DNA of 64,000 bases, taken from assembly GCA_026119855.1 (NCBI GenBank), contig JAOWBW010001129.1:186001-250000 (forward strand), in the 5' to 3' direction. Both the position numbers and the translations under genes were made by a program. Shown piece after piece: positions 12,046 through 22,306 of this stretch; positions within the stretch are counted from its first letter, which is position 1; every line of letters starts with the position of its first letter. This DNA comes from Campanula takesimana (taxonomy: Eukaryota > Streptophyta > Magnoliopsida > Asterales > Campanulaceae). The notes beneath the pieces were generated by a model that was not told where the DNA came from, did no database searches, and saw nothing but the letters and a program-made list of their open reading frames with translations.

Positions 12046-13486
12046 TGTTGGGTATGCTTATTTATTAACCCTCCTACTTATGTTAGAATTGATTGAAACC
12101 ATCACCTATTAATATTTTATGGATTTTAGGACCCTATGTAAGAAGTTTTATAACTTTAATTTTTAGATTAGTCCATTTTATACGATAGGCTTAGAATATA
12201 GGACTCGGAGCGAAAAGGAATGAAGATCTAAGCAAGTCTGTGGTCTCTGCGCAGGACTACTCTGCGCAGTATACCACTGCGCAGGTCTCTCCTGCGCAGC
12301 ATTCTATCTTGCTCAGTTTTCGATGCATTCAGATCACCTAACTTGGAAAACGCTTTGAAGATGTACGCTTATTAAAGTGCTTAGGTGTGCAGAAACGACG
12401 AAGCAAGCACTCTCAGCAGATCCAACGGTGGAGATGCGCTCAAGAGAAATATTTCAAGCAAAGACAGCTGTTAACCTTCTAGAAGAAGCTTTTTAAATTG
12501 GTCTTCATGCTCTGTCTCCAACGGCTCTATATCACCTGCGCACCAATCATATTATGCCAAGTCATCAACCTTGATCAGAGCCCCAACGGCTATAAAGGAC
12601 ATCTGCTCACCAATCATATTTTGCCAGCTCATCGTCTTTGCTCAGAGCTCCAACGGCTAGTTTTAAGCTCTCTGCTATAAATAGCCTGCTCATCTTCATT
12701 TCCAAGTTGCTAGAGTTTGTGCTTACTAATATCTTTGAAGTTCTGAAGATTGCTGCTTATATTCCCAGATTCAAGATCAACCTTCAAACCTTCATACCTT
12801 CAAACTCCCGCTCAGATCCTAAAGCCTTGTATCACCAGAATTCTTCGTGCTCTTCATCTCATAGATTTATAGAGGCCAGAATTTATGTCACACACACACA
12901 CCTCTTGAAGCTTCGATCATTTAGATCCTACTTCTTGAGATACACCGGTTTAGTCTAAGATTTGTTCTTCATAGAATAGATTTTGATTTGAGTTTTGATT
13001 CATTGTAATCTTGTAAAATCTCCTCACATCAATATAAATCTCTCCATTAGAAAATCCAAGATTAACCATCTTGGTAGAGGACGTAGATCTTTCATCGATC
13101 GAACTTCTCCAAATAGCTTGTTATTTATTCTCGGTATTATTTACTGCTTAATCATTTTTGAATTACTGCTTTGTTTGATCTTATCAGATTGCTATTATTG
13201 CTGCAGTGTTTGTTATTGCTTATTGCCTTAGAATCCTTTTTATCCAACACTTTAAGCCAAAACTTAGCGCGTGCGTTTTTATCTCTGCGCAGCCTTTTCC
13301 TGCGCACTAGCTGCTTAAACATCCGCTGTGCATTTCACACTCTCACTGCGCGCTATACTTAGCTTATTTGAGAACTGTGCGCATAAGCCATTGATTTGCA
13401 AAAGGGTTTGAAAAGAATTTTAAAACGCTATTCACCCCCCCCCCTCTAGCATTTTTCATACCCTTGTTGCCCTTTTGGGACCAACA
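12046..13486 (+). repeat. 3' LTR of element A (1441 bp)
   Basis: Starts TGTTGGGTATG directly after the polypurine tract and ends GGGACCAACA. The right terminus (cccttgttgccc...gggaccaaca, preceded by a C-run and ctctag) closely resembles the end of the element B LTR, showing common descent. TATAAATAG at 12676-12684 marks the probable U3 promoter. The U3 holds a partial ~70-bp duplication (caatcatatt...tgcc units at about 12545 and 12611). GAATT follows as the likely target copy; its partner is outside the window. Confidence 0.9.
12421..12684 (+). promoter_or_regulatory. LTR promoter with four MSA-like CCAACGG motifs (element A)
   Basis: TCCAACGGTGG (12421), TCCAACGGCTC (12517), CCCAACGGCTA (12582) and TCCAACGGCTA (12649) lie upstream of TATAAATAG at 12676. 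They match or nearly match the plant mitosis-specific activator consensus YCYAACGGYYA bound by MYB3R factors in G2/M genes. Two are full matches. Function is inferred from the motif and its place next to TATA. Confidence 0.5.
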
Positions 13487-13823
13487 GAATTGTTGGGAGT
13501 GTCTAAAAAGGAGGCTACTGGAGCATTGTCTGTTAAGGGTTCGTACATTAAACTCTAGTAGTTGCGTGCTAGATTCTCCCAAGACATGACATCTAATGAC
13601 CCCGCCAAGTTAACCATTGGATACATTGGATGCATTAGGTAAAAACTAATATATCCAATGGTTCACTTGGATACATTGGATACATTAGGTTCTTACCTAA
13701 TGTATCCAAGTTCTCACGGTTCTCACAATATTTAGGTTCTCATTTGAGCACCTACCTACCTATATATATATATATAATTAAAAATTATATGTTATTGAAA
13801 AAGTTTTTTTTTGCATTCGCAGG
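13487..13823. other. Non-coding stretch with hairpins and an AT repeat
   Basis: No gene. Holds two inverted repeats built from related words (ACCATTGGATACATTGGAT with its complement, and CTTGGATACATTAGGT paired with ACCTAATGTATCCAAG, about 13605-13712), then a short TA microsatellite near 13763. It may be the edge of a DNA element. Confidence 0.5.
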
Positions 13824-13934
13824 TGGTTTGGACTCCCTACGAGGTTTTTGACGCACATGCTGTGAATTTAGAACAAATGAAACCAAAATCAGTTGGACGG
13901 ATATATAACACAATGTTATCGTATGAAAACTAAA
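13824..13934 (+). pseudogene. Possible plant-mobile-domain (MAIN-like) exon remnant
   Basis: After a splice-acceptor-like TTTTTTTTGCATTCGCAG an open stretch begins Val-Val-Trp-Thr-Pro-Tyr and closes at TAA after about 36 codons. Trp-x-Pro-Tyr is reminiscent of plant mobile domain proteins, which travel with MULE and Ty3 elements. Recognition rests on this short match, so it is tentative. It lies beside, and on the opposite strand to, the MULE remnant. Confidence 0.25.
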
Positions 13935-13959
13935 GTAAACAAAATAAATAGCAAGTAAG

Positions 13960-15540
13960 ATATTTACTTGTAACTTTGGCTTTGATGTGATATTTGGAGA
14001 AGATTGATATGCATCAACGTCGATGTAAGCAAAAGGTTCAACCACTGAACAACTATCTTTTAAAGGCTCCACATACTAAAAGTAGCTAGGATCACGTTTG
14101 GTTGATTTTTCGTACTTAGCTTTAGCCCCCTTAGGTCGACCTTTGTTATTGATTTTCACTTTGGGCTCACTAACCATAGTTGTTTCGGGGGTATCAAAAC
14201 TCTGTCAATCTTCTCACAATTAAAGTTTTCTTAATTTGTTGAGCTTTCTCAAATCTTACATCAAGATTACTCTTACACTCTTCATATCGATTGCGCAGTT
14301 CTTGTTCAACATCATCATCATAATTGTAACCAGCACGAAGTCTAGCTTCCTCCAGTAAGCATGTACATCACTAAGGGGGATTGGTAAGCCCGATCTTAAA
14401 TACTCCGTAAGCTCGTGTGGACAAGGAAGTCCGCATGTCAATCTCAAATGACACCGGCATAACAACACATCTACACCATTCTCCCCTAGACAATTCATTA
14501 CATTAAGCATCAAAGTCAACGCATGCAAAGAGATCATACCTCGTAGCTCACTAATCATGGACGATTTGAATTTATGTAGAACTATAATCTGTTTTTCTCG
14601 AAAGAGTGCGTAATTGCAACACAACATGTGATGTCTCTATGAGTTTATGCATTTGAAGCCAACATGTCTCAAACAATCCTTGACTCGTCCCAAGTTGTTT
14701 TTTCAACACGGCATGTTGACCCTCTGCCCTAACATATGTGAAATATTTACTTAATATGTATTTAATAAATTGAATAAAATATAAAAAATAAGGCTACATA
14801 AATATACATGTTTGTTGTCAAGTTGTCAAAGTACATAACCTGATTTGTCCAACAAGTGACAAATCTATCTTTGTATGGCACAATCCATTGATCCATGACA
14901 TACTTCACAGCCGCAGGGTATCCACTAAATTGAGCGTTTAATTGGCGTACCCAGTCATTGAACATTTCCTCTGTTTCAGCACCCACCAATAAATTCCAAC
15001 AAAGATTAAACTCATCCCAAATTTTTTTTTGTATTCAGATTTTTTTTTGCAATTCGCTGCAATATTCCTGTTAATGTGCCACCGACAAAGAAAATGGCTT
15101 GTTGTAGGGAACGTTGTCTGAATTGCATTCATCAAAGCAAGTTCTCTATCGGTGACAATAACATTAGGAAGACATGATTCATCCATCAGATATTTCAATG
15201 CACCGCATGCCCAAGTGTTGTTGTCTTCTTTCTCAGACTCTAAGTAAGCACAAGCAATTAAGAAGGTCATTTGTGTTGATGTCACACCTACAATCTCAAG
15301 CAAAGGTAACTTGTACCTATTAGTCTTGTAAATGCAATCCATCAATATGACATATGGGAATGCACATAGAAATTCAATGCTAACCGGATGAGCAAAAAAT
15401 AAGTTTGTAATGGTATTCGTCTTATCGCACGGGTGTCTTCATAAGATTTACTGGTGTGTATAACAAAACCATTATTGTTATTACCATTTTTCTTGTAATT
15501 GTTACCATTGGAGAGGGAGAATAAAACAAACAAAAAACGG
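13960..15540 (-). pseudogene. MULE (FAR1-like) transposase remnant
   Basis: Reading the minus strand: FFAHP and MDCIYKTNRYKLPLLEIVG (about 15290-15400), a DDE-type transposase core with VTDRELALMNAI and FPTTSHFLCRWHINRN (about 15050-15170), a downstream segment with WTNQVMYF, and a SWIM-type zinc finger (CRCHLRLTCGLPCPHEL, about 14410-14460). The C-terminal part has KGRPKG and RDPSYF. Pieces fall in different frames with stops and low-complexity insertions, so it is dead. No terminal inverted repeats were located. FAR1-like host genes share this ancestry, but the decay fits a transposon. Confidence 0.8.
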
Positions 15541-15628
15541 TAGTGCCACTACCGAGTTTAGCATGAAACTGTTGCTACTATTACCGGTTTCTAAATAAAG
15601 TGTTACATGGATGTTATATTGGTACATA

Positions 15629-15807
15629 TTCCCTCCGTTCCAAAATGATCTTCACATTTGATTATTCAAACTTTTTAAGGATATGAATACTTGATTCACT
15701 AGTCATGTTTTGTTTGGCCACTTCTAAGCCTAGGTTGTACAAATGTGAATTTTTTTTTGGGACAATGAAAAATGCCAAATGAGAAGATCATTTTGGGACG
15801 GAGTGAG
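15629..15807. mobile_element. Stowaway-like MITE
   Basis: Ends TTCCCTCCGTTCCAAAATGA and the complementary TCATTTTGGGACGGAGTGAG, with TA on both sides. Non-coding, 179 bp, Tc1/mariner-type signature. Confidence 0.8.
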
Positions 15808-15818
15808 TATTTATTTAA

Positions 15819-17020
15819 AGACAAAAACTCGTATGAGAACACCATGATCTGTCCCATAGTAGAGACGGGTCATTTTTGACCCATGACCCACGACCCAAAC
15901 CCATGAGCCGCGGGAATGAAAAAAAAATGTTTTTTTTTAGTTTTTATATTATTTTTTTGATATTTTTTCGGTTTGCCAAAGGTAATAGTTACTGTAACTA
16001 AATGTAACAAACGTGTTACTTATATGTAACAGTTTGTATACATAAAAGTAGTACATATATACATAAAAGTAACAATGTTTTTCTTTATATTTTCTTCATT
16101 TGCCAAAAGTAATACTCCCTCCGTCCCGGACTAAGGTTCTTAGTTTGACTTTACACGGAGATTAAGAAAAAGTAAATGTTATGAGTATGAAAAAGTAAGT
16201 AAGAGAAAGTAAGAAAGATAAAGTGGGTAGGGAGTTTTTGTTGTGAGAATGACAAGTGGGTCCCATAGTCTATTTTAGGTAATAAAGCAACTAAAAACCT
16301 TAGTCTGGGACAAACCAAAAAATAAAATAAGAACTTTAGTCTGGGACGGAGAGAGTACTTATTATAACTAAAATGTAACGAACGTGTTGCTTATATGCAA
16401 CAGTGTTTATACATATAATTGTAACACATATGTATAGAAAAGTAATAATTCAACCATTTACACTTTAGAACTAAAAACACTTGTGATAGTAACATTGTAA
16501 AAATAAGAAAGTAACAATTTTTAAGCGAATGGTACATTTTACTTGTATAATAACATTGCAAAACAGTTACGTTTACTTGTATAATAGTATATCCATATAC
16601 TTTCAAATAATAAGTTACAATGGGTTAAATTTATCAATACATGTAAAAGTATTACATTATCTATAGAAATTTGTTAAAATATCATCTACTAAAGTGTTAT
16701 ATTTACTTGTACAAATAATTACATTCATGTAGATAAGTTGGTTATTTTTCAAATGTTACTTTCTTTCAAAAAATAAAATCAAAATACTCAAAAAAAAACA
16801 ACTAGAAAAACACTATTACATTTCAGTATAACGATAATTACATTTAGTTATTGTTAGTGTTACACGTATTTATAGTTAGTATTACAGTTGAAAGATGAGT
16901 AAATGAGTTTTTTTTTTTTAACTGGTGTTACGTTTACTTATAAACAATGTTACATTATAAGTAACACAGTTGTTACATTTAGTTATACTAAGTATTACTT
17001 TTGGCAAACGAAAAAAACAG

Positions 17021-17078
<58 letters not shown>

Positions 17079-17255
17079 AAAAAAACGAATTTTTTTTCTG
17101 GAAAAAAAATAATAATAAAATTGGGCTAATGGATCGTGCAGATTTTGAGTGGAGCATGGGTTGGGATCCTACACTTCGCGGAAAAAGTTGTATATAGGTC
17201 ATGGGTCAACCCGTCTCTTCTATGAGACGGATCTAGGTGTTCTCACAAGAGACCA
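15819..17255. mobile_element. AT-rich inverted-repeat element, copy 1 of 2
   Basis: Imperfect terminal inverted repeats share TGAGAACACC and GAGACGGGT, then GACCCATGACC-like words. The inside is AT-rich with many ATGTAAC/GTTACAT words and a (TA)n microsatellite at about 17024-17072. It aligns in inverted orientation with 20946-22671. A Stowaway MITE at 16115-16355 interrupts it; without it the length is about 1.2 kb. No coding capacity seen. Class is uncertain; TIR length suggests a non-autonomous DNA transposon. Confidence 0.65.
16115..16355. mobile_element. Stowaway-like MITE nested in copy 1
   Basis: CTCCCTCCGTCCCGGACTAAG at the left, complementary CTTTAGTCTGGGACGGAGAG at the right, TA on both sides; absent from the same place in copy 2, confirming it as an insertion. 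Confidence 0.88.
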
Positions 17256-17744
17256 CCTCTAAATTTATTGGGGCAACTACCATTTAGTCCCTCATCCTAA
17301 TGAAAACTACCACCTAGGACGTGGAATTTGAAATATTACCACCTAGTCCAAGGGTTATTAAAAGGATATTCATGCCCTTACTAAATGATGAAAAATTACA
17401 TTAATGCCACTCCCTCCGTCATTTCACTTGCTCTCTCCAACTACCATGACCACCTTTAGCCACCACCCATCCCAACCTTCTCCGGCGACCATTTTCCGGC
17501 GACCACCTCCGGTGACTATTTTCCGACGACCTTTTTCTGACGACTTTTCCGGCGACCATTTTTTCGACGACTTTTACAACGCCCATTTTCCGGCGACTTT
17601 AACAGCGACCATTTTCCCAGGGACCATATTCCGACGACTTTCTCGAGCGACTTTTTCTCAACAACCATTTTCCGGCGACCAAAATCAATGTAAACGGCCG
17701 ACCTCCAACTTCGGCAACCATATTCCGATGACCACCATCTCAGG

Positions 17745-18650
17745 CGACTAAACAACTGATAAATTATCAGTAACTTCTCAGTTGTCAACTAAACAACTCC
17801 GGCGACCATCTCCGGCGATCAAACAACTGAGAACTTAACAGTAAGTTCTCAATTGTTAACTAAACAACTCCGATGACCAACTCCGGCGTCTAAACAACTG
17901 AGAATTTATCAGTAAGTTCTCAGTTATCAAATGAACTACTAAGAAATCACTAACCCTAGTGACCAACTCCGGCGACCAAACAACTGTGAACTAATCAGTA
18001 AGATCACAGTTGTTAACTAAAACTACTAAGAACACGATCGAATCCGGCGACCAAACAACTGTGAACTAATCAGTAAGTTCACAGTTGTCAACTAAAACTA
18101 CTAAGAACACGATCGAATACGGCGACCAAACAACTGTGAACTAATCAGTAAGTTCACAGTTGTCAACTAAAACTACTAAGAACACGATCGAATCCGGCGA
18201 CCAAACAACTGTGAACTAATCAGTAAGTTCACAGTTGTCAACTAAAACTACTAAGAACACGGTCGACTCCGGCGACCAAACAACTGTGAACTAATCAGTA
18301 AGTTCACAGTTGTCAACTAAAACTACTAAGAACACGGTCGACTCCGGCGACAAAACAACTGTGAACTAATCAGTAAATTCACAGTTGTCAACTAAACTAC
18401 TAAGAACACGATCGAATCCGACGACCAAACAATTGTGAAATAATCAGTAAGTTCACAGTTGTCAACTAAACTACTAAGAACACGATCGAATCCGGCGACC
18501 AAAAAACTGTGAAATAATTAGTAAGTTCACAGTTGTCAACTAAACTACTAAGAATACGATCGACTCCAGTGACCAAACAACTGTGAACTAATCAGTAAAT
18601 TTACAGTTATCAACTAAACTACTAAGAACACGATCGACTCTCGACTCCAG
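17745..18650. repeat. Tandem repeat, ~78-bp units each with a hairpin
   Basis: About ten units, clearest from 17980. Each contains ACAACTGTGAACT, a short spacer, and AGTTCACAGTTGT, which are reverse complements, followed by CAACTAAAACTACTAAGAAC and ACGATCGA(A/C)T(A/C)CGGCGACC. The earliest units (17755-17940) are diverged versions with CTGAGAACTT arms. The hairpin arms are kept in most units while positions around them vary. Confidence 0.85.
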
Positions 18651-19094
18651 TGCACAACTAAAAGCAATTACAACATACATAACCACCAAACCAAACAGCT
18701 AGAAAATGATCAGTTGACCACCAAGCACATAACCACCAAAACATTCTTCATACTTTCTCAAAATTAAAGATACCCATTATTCAATCACAAAATTGAACAC
18801 AAACTCACATGTAACACACACACACACACACACAAAATTTGAGATTTAAACCAAATGTAGCAGCTAGAATCTAAGCCACAAGCACAGAATATAACACTTC
18901 CAACAAAAAAATAACATCAAGCAAAATGTATTAAACTTTTTCCCGTCATGCGCACTAGGGGAGAGAGAGATAGACTGGATCTGCTGGATCTGTGCTGCAG
19001 CTGCAAGATCGGCCAGGGTGCGACTGGATTAGAGTTGCCGGCATGGAAGAAAGTGGACGGAGCAGAGGGTTCGCACTAGGGAGAGAGAGATAGA

Positions 19095-19366
19095 TTGACT
19101 GGATCTGCTGGGTCGTCGTCGTCGGAAGAGAGAATCGCTGGAGGAGGGTGGTGGGAACGGATCGACCTGAGGCAGGTAGGGTAGTGAGATGCTCAGATCT
19201 GGTCGGATCTGTTCGGAGAAAGGAGATGGTCGCCGGAATTTGAATTGACTGGATCTGTTGGGTCGTCGTCGTCGGAAGAGAGCATCGCCAGAGGAGGGTG
19301 GTGGGAACGGATCGACCTGAGGCAGGTAGGGTAATGAGATGCTCGGATCTGGTCGGAGAAAGGAGA
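19095..19366. repeat. Direct duplication of ~120 bp inside the MULE
   Basis: GGATCTG(C/T)TGGGTCGTCGTC followed by GGAAGAGAG, AGGAGGGTGGTGGGAACGG, ATCGACCTGAGGCAGG and GAGATGCTC occurs at about 19099-19215 and again at about 19250-19366 with few differences. A third, shorter piece of the same sequence begins near 18962. Confidence 0.8.
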
Positions 19367-19709
19367 TGGTCGCCGGAGTTGGAGAGGGGGGTCGTTGACG
19401 ATGGGATTGTAGAGAGAGAATACGAGAGCAAAGAGTGCGTGTTAAAATGCGAGGAGAGGGGAGGGGGAGGTTTTATTTGGATAAGGGGTAGTTTCGGGAT
19501 TTGATAATATTAATGGACCCTGTGATAGTTTAATATCAAATGTTGGACTAAATGGTAGATGAAAATATTGGGTTGGACTAGGTGGTAGTTAGGCTTAGGA
19601 TGAGGACCTATGGTAGTTTTCTCAAATTTATTCAGGTCAACCCGATAAATTCAATATAATCACAATCAAACTCCAACTATTACTACACGTCAACCCGATA
19701 AATTCAATA

Positions 19710-19973
19710 CTCCCTCCTGTCCAAAATAACTATCTTTTTTGCATTTGCACAAGTCTTAAGAAATGTAATAATTATCATGATTTAGTGACAAAAGTTCCAG
19801 CTTTACCCCTATTAAGTGGGCAACTTTCTTACATTAATGTCTCACACTAAGATAATTAATAAAAGAGAACAAGTTTCAATGCAAGGATAAGAAAGACATT
19901 TAACTCAAAAGTGACAATTATTTTGGACCAAAATTTTGATCCAAAAGTGACAGTTATTTTGGACCGGAGGGAG
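19710..19973. mobile_element. Stowaway-like MITE
   Basis: CTCCCTCCTGTCCAAAATAAC at the left and its near complement GTTATTTTGGACCGGAGGGAG at the right, TA both sides. It sits in one copy of a ~54-bp local duplication (AACCCGATAAATTCAATA... ATTACTACACG), the unoccupied copy being just upstream. Confidence 0.85.
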
Positions 19974-20296
19974 TATATAATCACAATCAATCTCCAAATA
20001 TTACTACACGACAACTCGAAATTCCAGTTTCCATCACAATCAGACGCCAAATATTATTATTACACTTATACCGAGTACTGTATTTCTAATACTAGCTTTA
20101 TTACTGGCTCTGAAATTGCTACTACAACTCAAATTGGAAATTTAATTCGAACATTATAACCATAGAAGAAACTGCGACTCAAATTCAAGCATACCAGTAA
20201 CACTTTTTACTAAACGCATTTAAGATCTAATAAGGCATTCATACGCTGTTAATAACGGAAGCCGCCGTTAACTTGAAACGGCGCCAATTTCTAGGT

Positions 20297-20728
20297 CTAG
20301 ATATCCTCCTCCTCGAAAGCCGTGACCGGAAACGAACGCGAAAGGCCGGCCGGAGTACCAAAAGTGATCTTCCCGGAGGCAGGATCGTTGATGTAGATAT
20401 CGGAAATAGTTACCCAGAAAAACAGCTCTTTGCTCTGGACGCCGGTGAGCTTCCGCATCTGGTAGTCCTTGACGAACGCCGTCACCTCCGTGTCGTACGA
20501 AACATTCCGGCCGATGGCACGGAACTTGTGGTCTTTCTTCGTCTTCCTGTTCAACCAGACAAAGCCGGTGGACTCGTTGTAACCGACCTCAACGACGTCG
20601 TCTAAGGGAATGAGCCCCTTGGGGAGGGAGATCTTGGCGAGGAGTTCCTTGGCTTTCTGCTTGCAGATTTCCTCGCCGTTGTAAACCTCGGCATTTTCAC
20701 GATGATTGGCGATGAGTTGGGAGGACAT
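20297..20728 (-). CDS. DUF538 family protein
   Basis: Single-exon gene of 143 codons plus stop, ATG at 20728, TAG at 20297-20299. The protein shows the DUF538 (PF04398) pattern: GEEICKQKAKELLAKISLP, then PLDDVVEVGYNESTGFVW, KTKKDHKFRAIG, VSYDTEVTAFV, KLTGVQSKELFFWVTISDI and a C-terminal segment ending in acidic residues. About 140 residues is the length of the short, cytosolic-looking DUF538 proteins without a signal peptide; none is seen here. Molecular function of the family is not firmly known. The frame is intact, with codon use and GC content clearly higher than the surrounding AT-rich repeats. It stands alone between two inverted repeats. Recognition is firm; function is open. Confidence 0.92.
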   Translation of the reverse strand: MSSQLIANHRENAEVYNGEEICKQKAKELLAKISLPKGLIPLDDVVEVGYNESTGFVWLNRKTKKDHKFRAIGRNVSYDTEVTAFVKDYQMRKLTGVQSKELFFWVTISDIYINDPASGKITFGTPAGLSRSFPVTAFEEEDI

Positions 20729-20824
20729 TTTGGGGGAATTTGAGAGGTTTGGGGATGGGTTGGGCTTGATTTTATTGCGAAGGGAAAAGGATAGGGGAGA
20801 TATTTCTCGTGATATGTACGCAAC

Positions 20825-20831
20825 TTTTATA
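20825..20831 (-). promoter_or_regulatory. TATA box of the DUF538 gene
   Basis: TATAAAA on the minus strand, about 97 bp before the ATG, giving a 5' leader of roughly 65-70 nt. No other TATA-like word is nearer. Confidence 0.6.
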
Positions 20832-21218
20832 GATATAAAAGTAGCGGTGCTACATCAACGGACACGGAGCAATTACTACTCGTAGAAGAGGGTAGTTTAA
20901 GCTTTTGTACTTGTTCACCAATCGTGGTTGCTTCTTGTTGGTCAATACAATATGAGACGGGTCGAACCATTACCAGTGTACAACATTCTTTGCAAATATA
21001 GGATCCTAACTCATGCTCTACTCAAAATTTGTCACGTGGCAGCGACCCATGATTCAAAAAAAAATCTTTTGTTCCAAAAAAAAAAAATTCGTTTTTTTTT
21101 TTAACTATTTTTTCGTTTGCCAAAAGTAATACTTAGTATAACTAAAAACAACTGTATTACTTATAAAGTAACATTGTTAATAAGTAAACGTAACATCAAT
21201 TTTACAAAAAAAAATATA

Positions 21219-21497
21219 CTCCCTCCGTCCCAGAGTAAGAGTCTCATTTTCCTTTTTGGTCCGTCCCATAGTAAGAGTCTCATTCCTAAAATGGCAAAGA
21301 ATCTTTACTATTCACCCCACTCACTCACTCTCTCTCATATTTTACTTTTATACTCACAACACCAATCAATTCACTATTCTCTCCCACTCATTCTCTCTCA
21401 TACTTTACTTTTACACTCACAACATTTACATCACATCCAATATTTATTAATAAGCGTGCAAATGAGGGCTGGGACTCTTACTCCGGGACGGAGGGAG
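21219..21497. mobile_element. Stowaway-like MITE (subfamily a)
   Basis: CTCCCTCCGTCCCAGAGTAAG and complementary CTTACTCCGGGACGGAGGGAG, TA both sides. A close relative lies at 28094-28365. Confidence 0.9.
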
Positions 21498-21799
21498 TAG
21501 CTCATTTTGCTCATCTTTCAAATGTAATACTAACTATAAATACGTGTAACATTAACAATAACTAAATGTAATTATCGTTATACTGAAATGTAATAGTGTT
21601 TTTTCCAGATTTTTTTTTTAGTATTTTGATTTTATTTTTTTGAAAGAAAGTAGCATTTGAAAAATAACAACTTATATACATGAATGTAATTATTTGTACA
21701 AGTAAATGTAACACTTTAGTAGATGAAATTGTAACAGATTTCTATAGATAATATAATACTTTTACATGTATCATGATATATTGAACTCATTGTAACTTA

Positions 21800-22087
21800 C
21801 TCCCTCCGTTTTATGTGAATTGAGACTTATTTCCCTTTTCGTCCGTTTCACCTCAATTGAGACTGCCCAAAATGGTAAAGAATCTTTACTACTCTTCCCA
21901 CTCATTATCTCTCATACTTTACTTTTACACTCACAACACCAATCAACTTACTATTCGTGACACTCATTCTCTCTCCTATTTAATTTGTCCCTACTCACAA
22001 ACACTTCCTCTCATTATTTCTCTCTTTTATTTTTCCTTAATTTGTGTGCCAAAAATTTGGGTCTCAATTCACATGAAACGGAGGGAG
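21800..22087. mobile_element. Stowaway-like MITE (subfamily b)
   Basis: CTCCCTCCGTTTTATGTGAA and complementary TTCACATGAAACGGAGGGAG, TA both sides; the inside shares CT-rich CACTCA and CTCTC words with subfamily a. Confidence 0.9.
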
Positions 22088-22254
22088 TATTATTTAAAAA
22101 CATATGGATATGCTATTATACAAATAAACGTAACTGTTTTACAATGTTATTATACAAATAAAATGTAACATTCGTTTATCAAAATTGTTACTTTCTTATT
22201 TTTAGAATGTTACTAACACAAGTGTTTTTAGTTCTAAAGTGTAAATGGTTGATT

Positions 22255-22306
<52 letters not shown>

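Larger units (their letters stand above)
1..13486 (+). mobile_element. SIRE-like Ty1/copia retrotransposon, element A (5' end outside window), degenerate
   Basis: Order is gag, pol (protease, integrase, reverse transcriptase, RNase H), a spliced third gene, polypurine tract and 3' LTR. The pol order with integrase before reverse transcriptase makes it Ty1/copia; the extra gene after pol and the large gag point to the SIRE/Maximus group. The element is old: gag, pol and the third gene all carry stop codons and frameshifts. It was later hit by a Ty3 solo LTR at 6338-8445. The 5' LTR, primer site and start of gag lie before the window. It is a relative, not a copy, of element B at 29.6-43.4 kb: the LTR ends, the gag/pol junction and the third gene align between the two. 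Confidence 0.93.
17270..19623. mobile_element. Non-autonomous Mutator-like element (9-bp TSD)
   Basis: The 9-bp direct repeat AAATTTATT stands at 17261-17269 and 19624-19632. Inside it the ends are inverted repeats sharing AACTACCA, CCTCATCCTAA and ACTACCACCTAG over about 60 bp. A 9-bp target duplication with long terminal repeats is the Mutator signature. The interior holds C/T-rich sequence with many CCGGCGACC words, hairpin tandem repeats (17745-18650) and a local duplication (19095-19366). No transposase. Open frames inside are low-complexity and I do not call genes. Confidence 0.82.

Noticed and set aside
17404..17751. Pro/Phe/Thr-rich open frame
   Set aside because: Low-complexity CCGGCGACC repeats inside a non-autonomous Mutator-like element; no domain.
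17980..18650. CRISPR-like look of regular repeats
   Set aside because: Units are contiguous tandem copies without unique spacers, in plant DNA inside a Mutator-like element.
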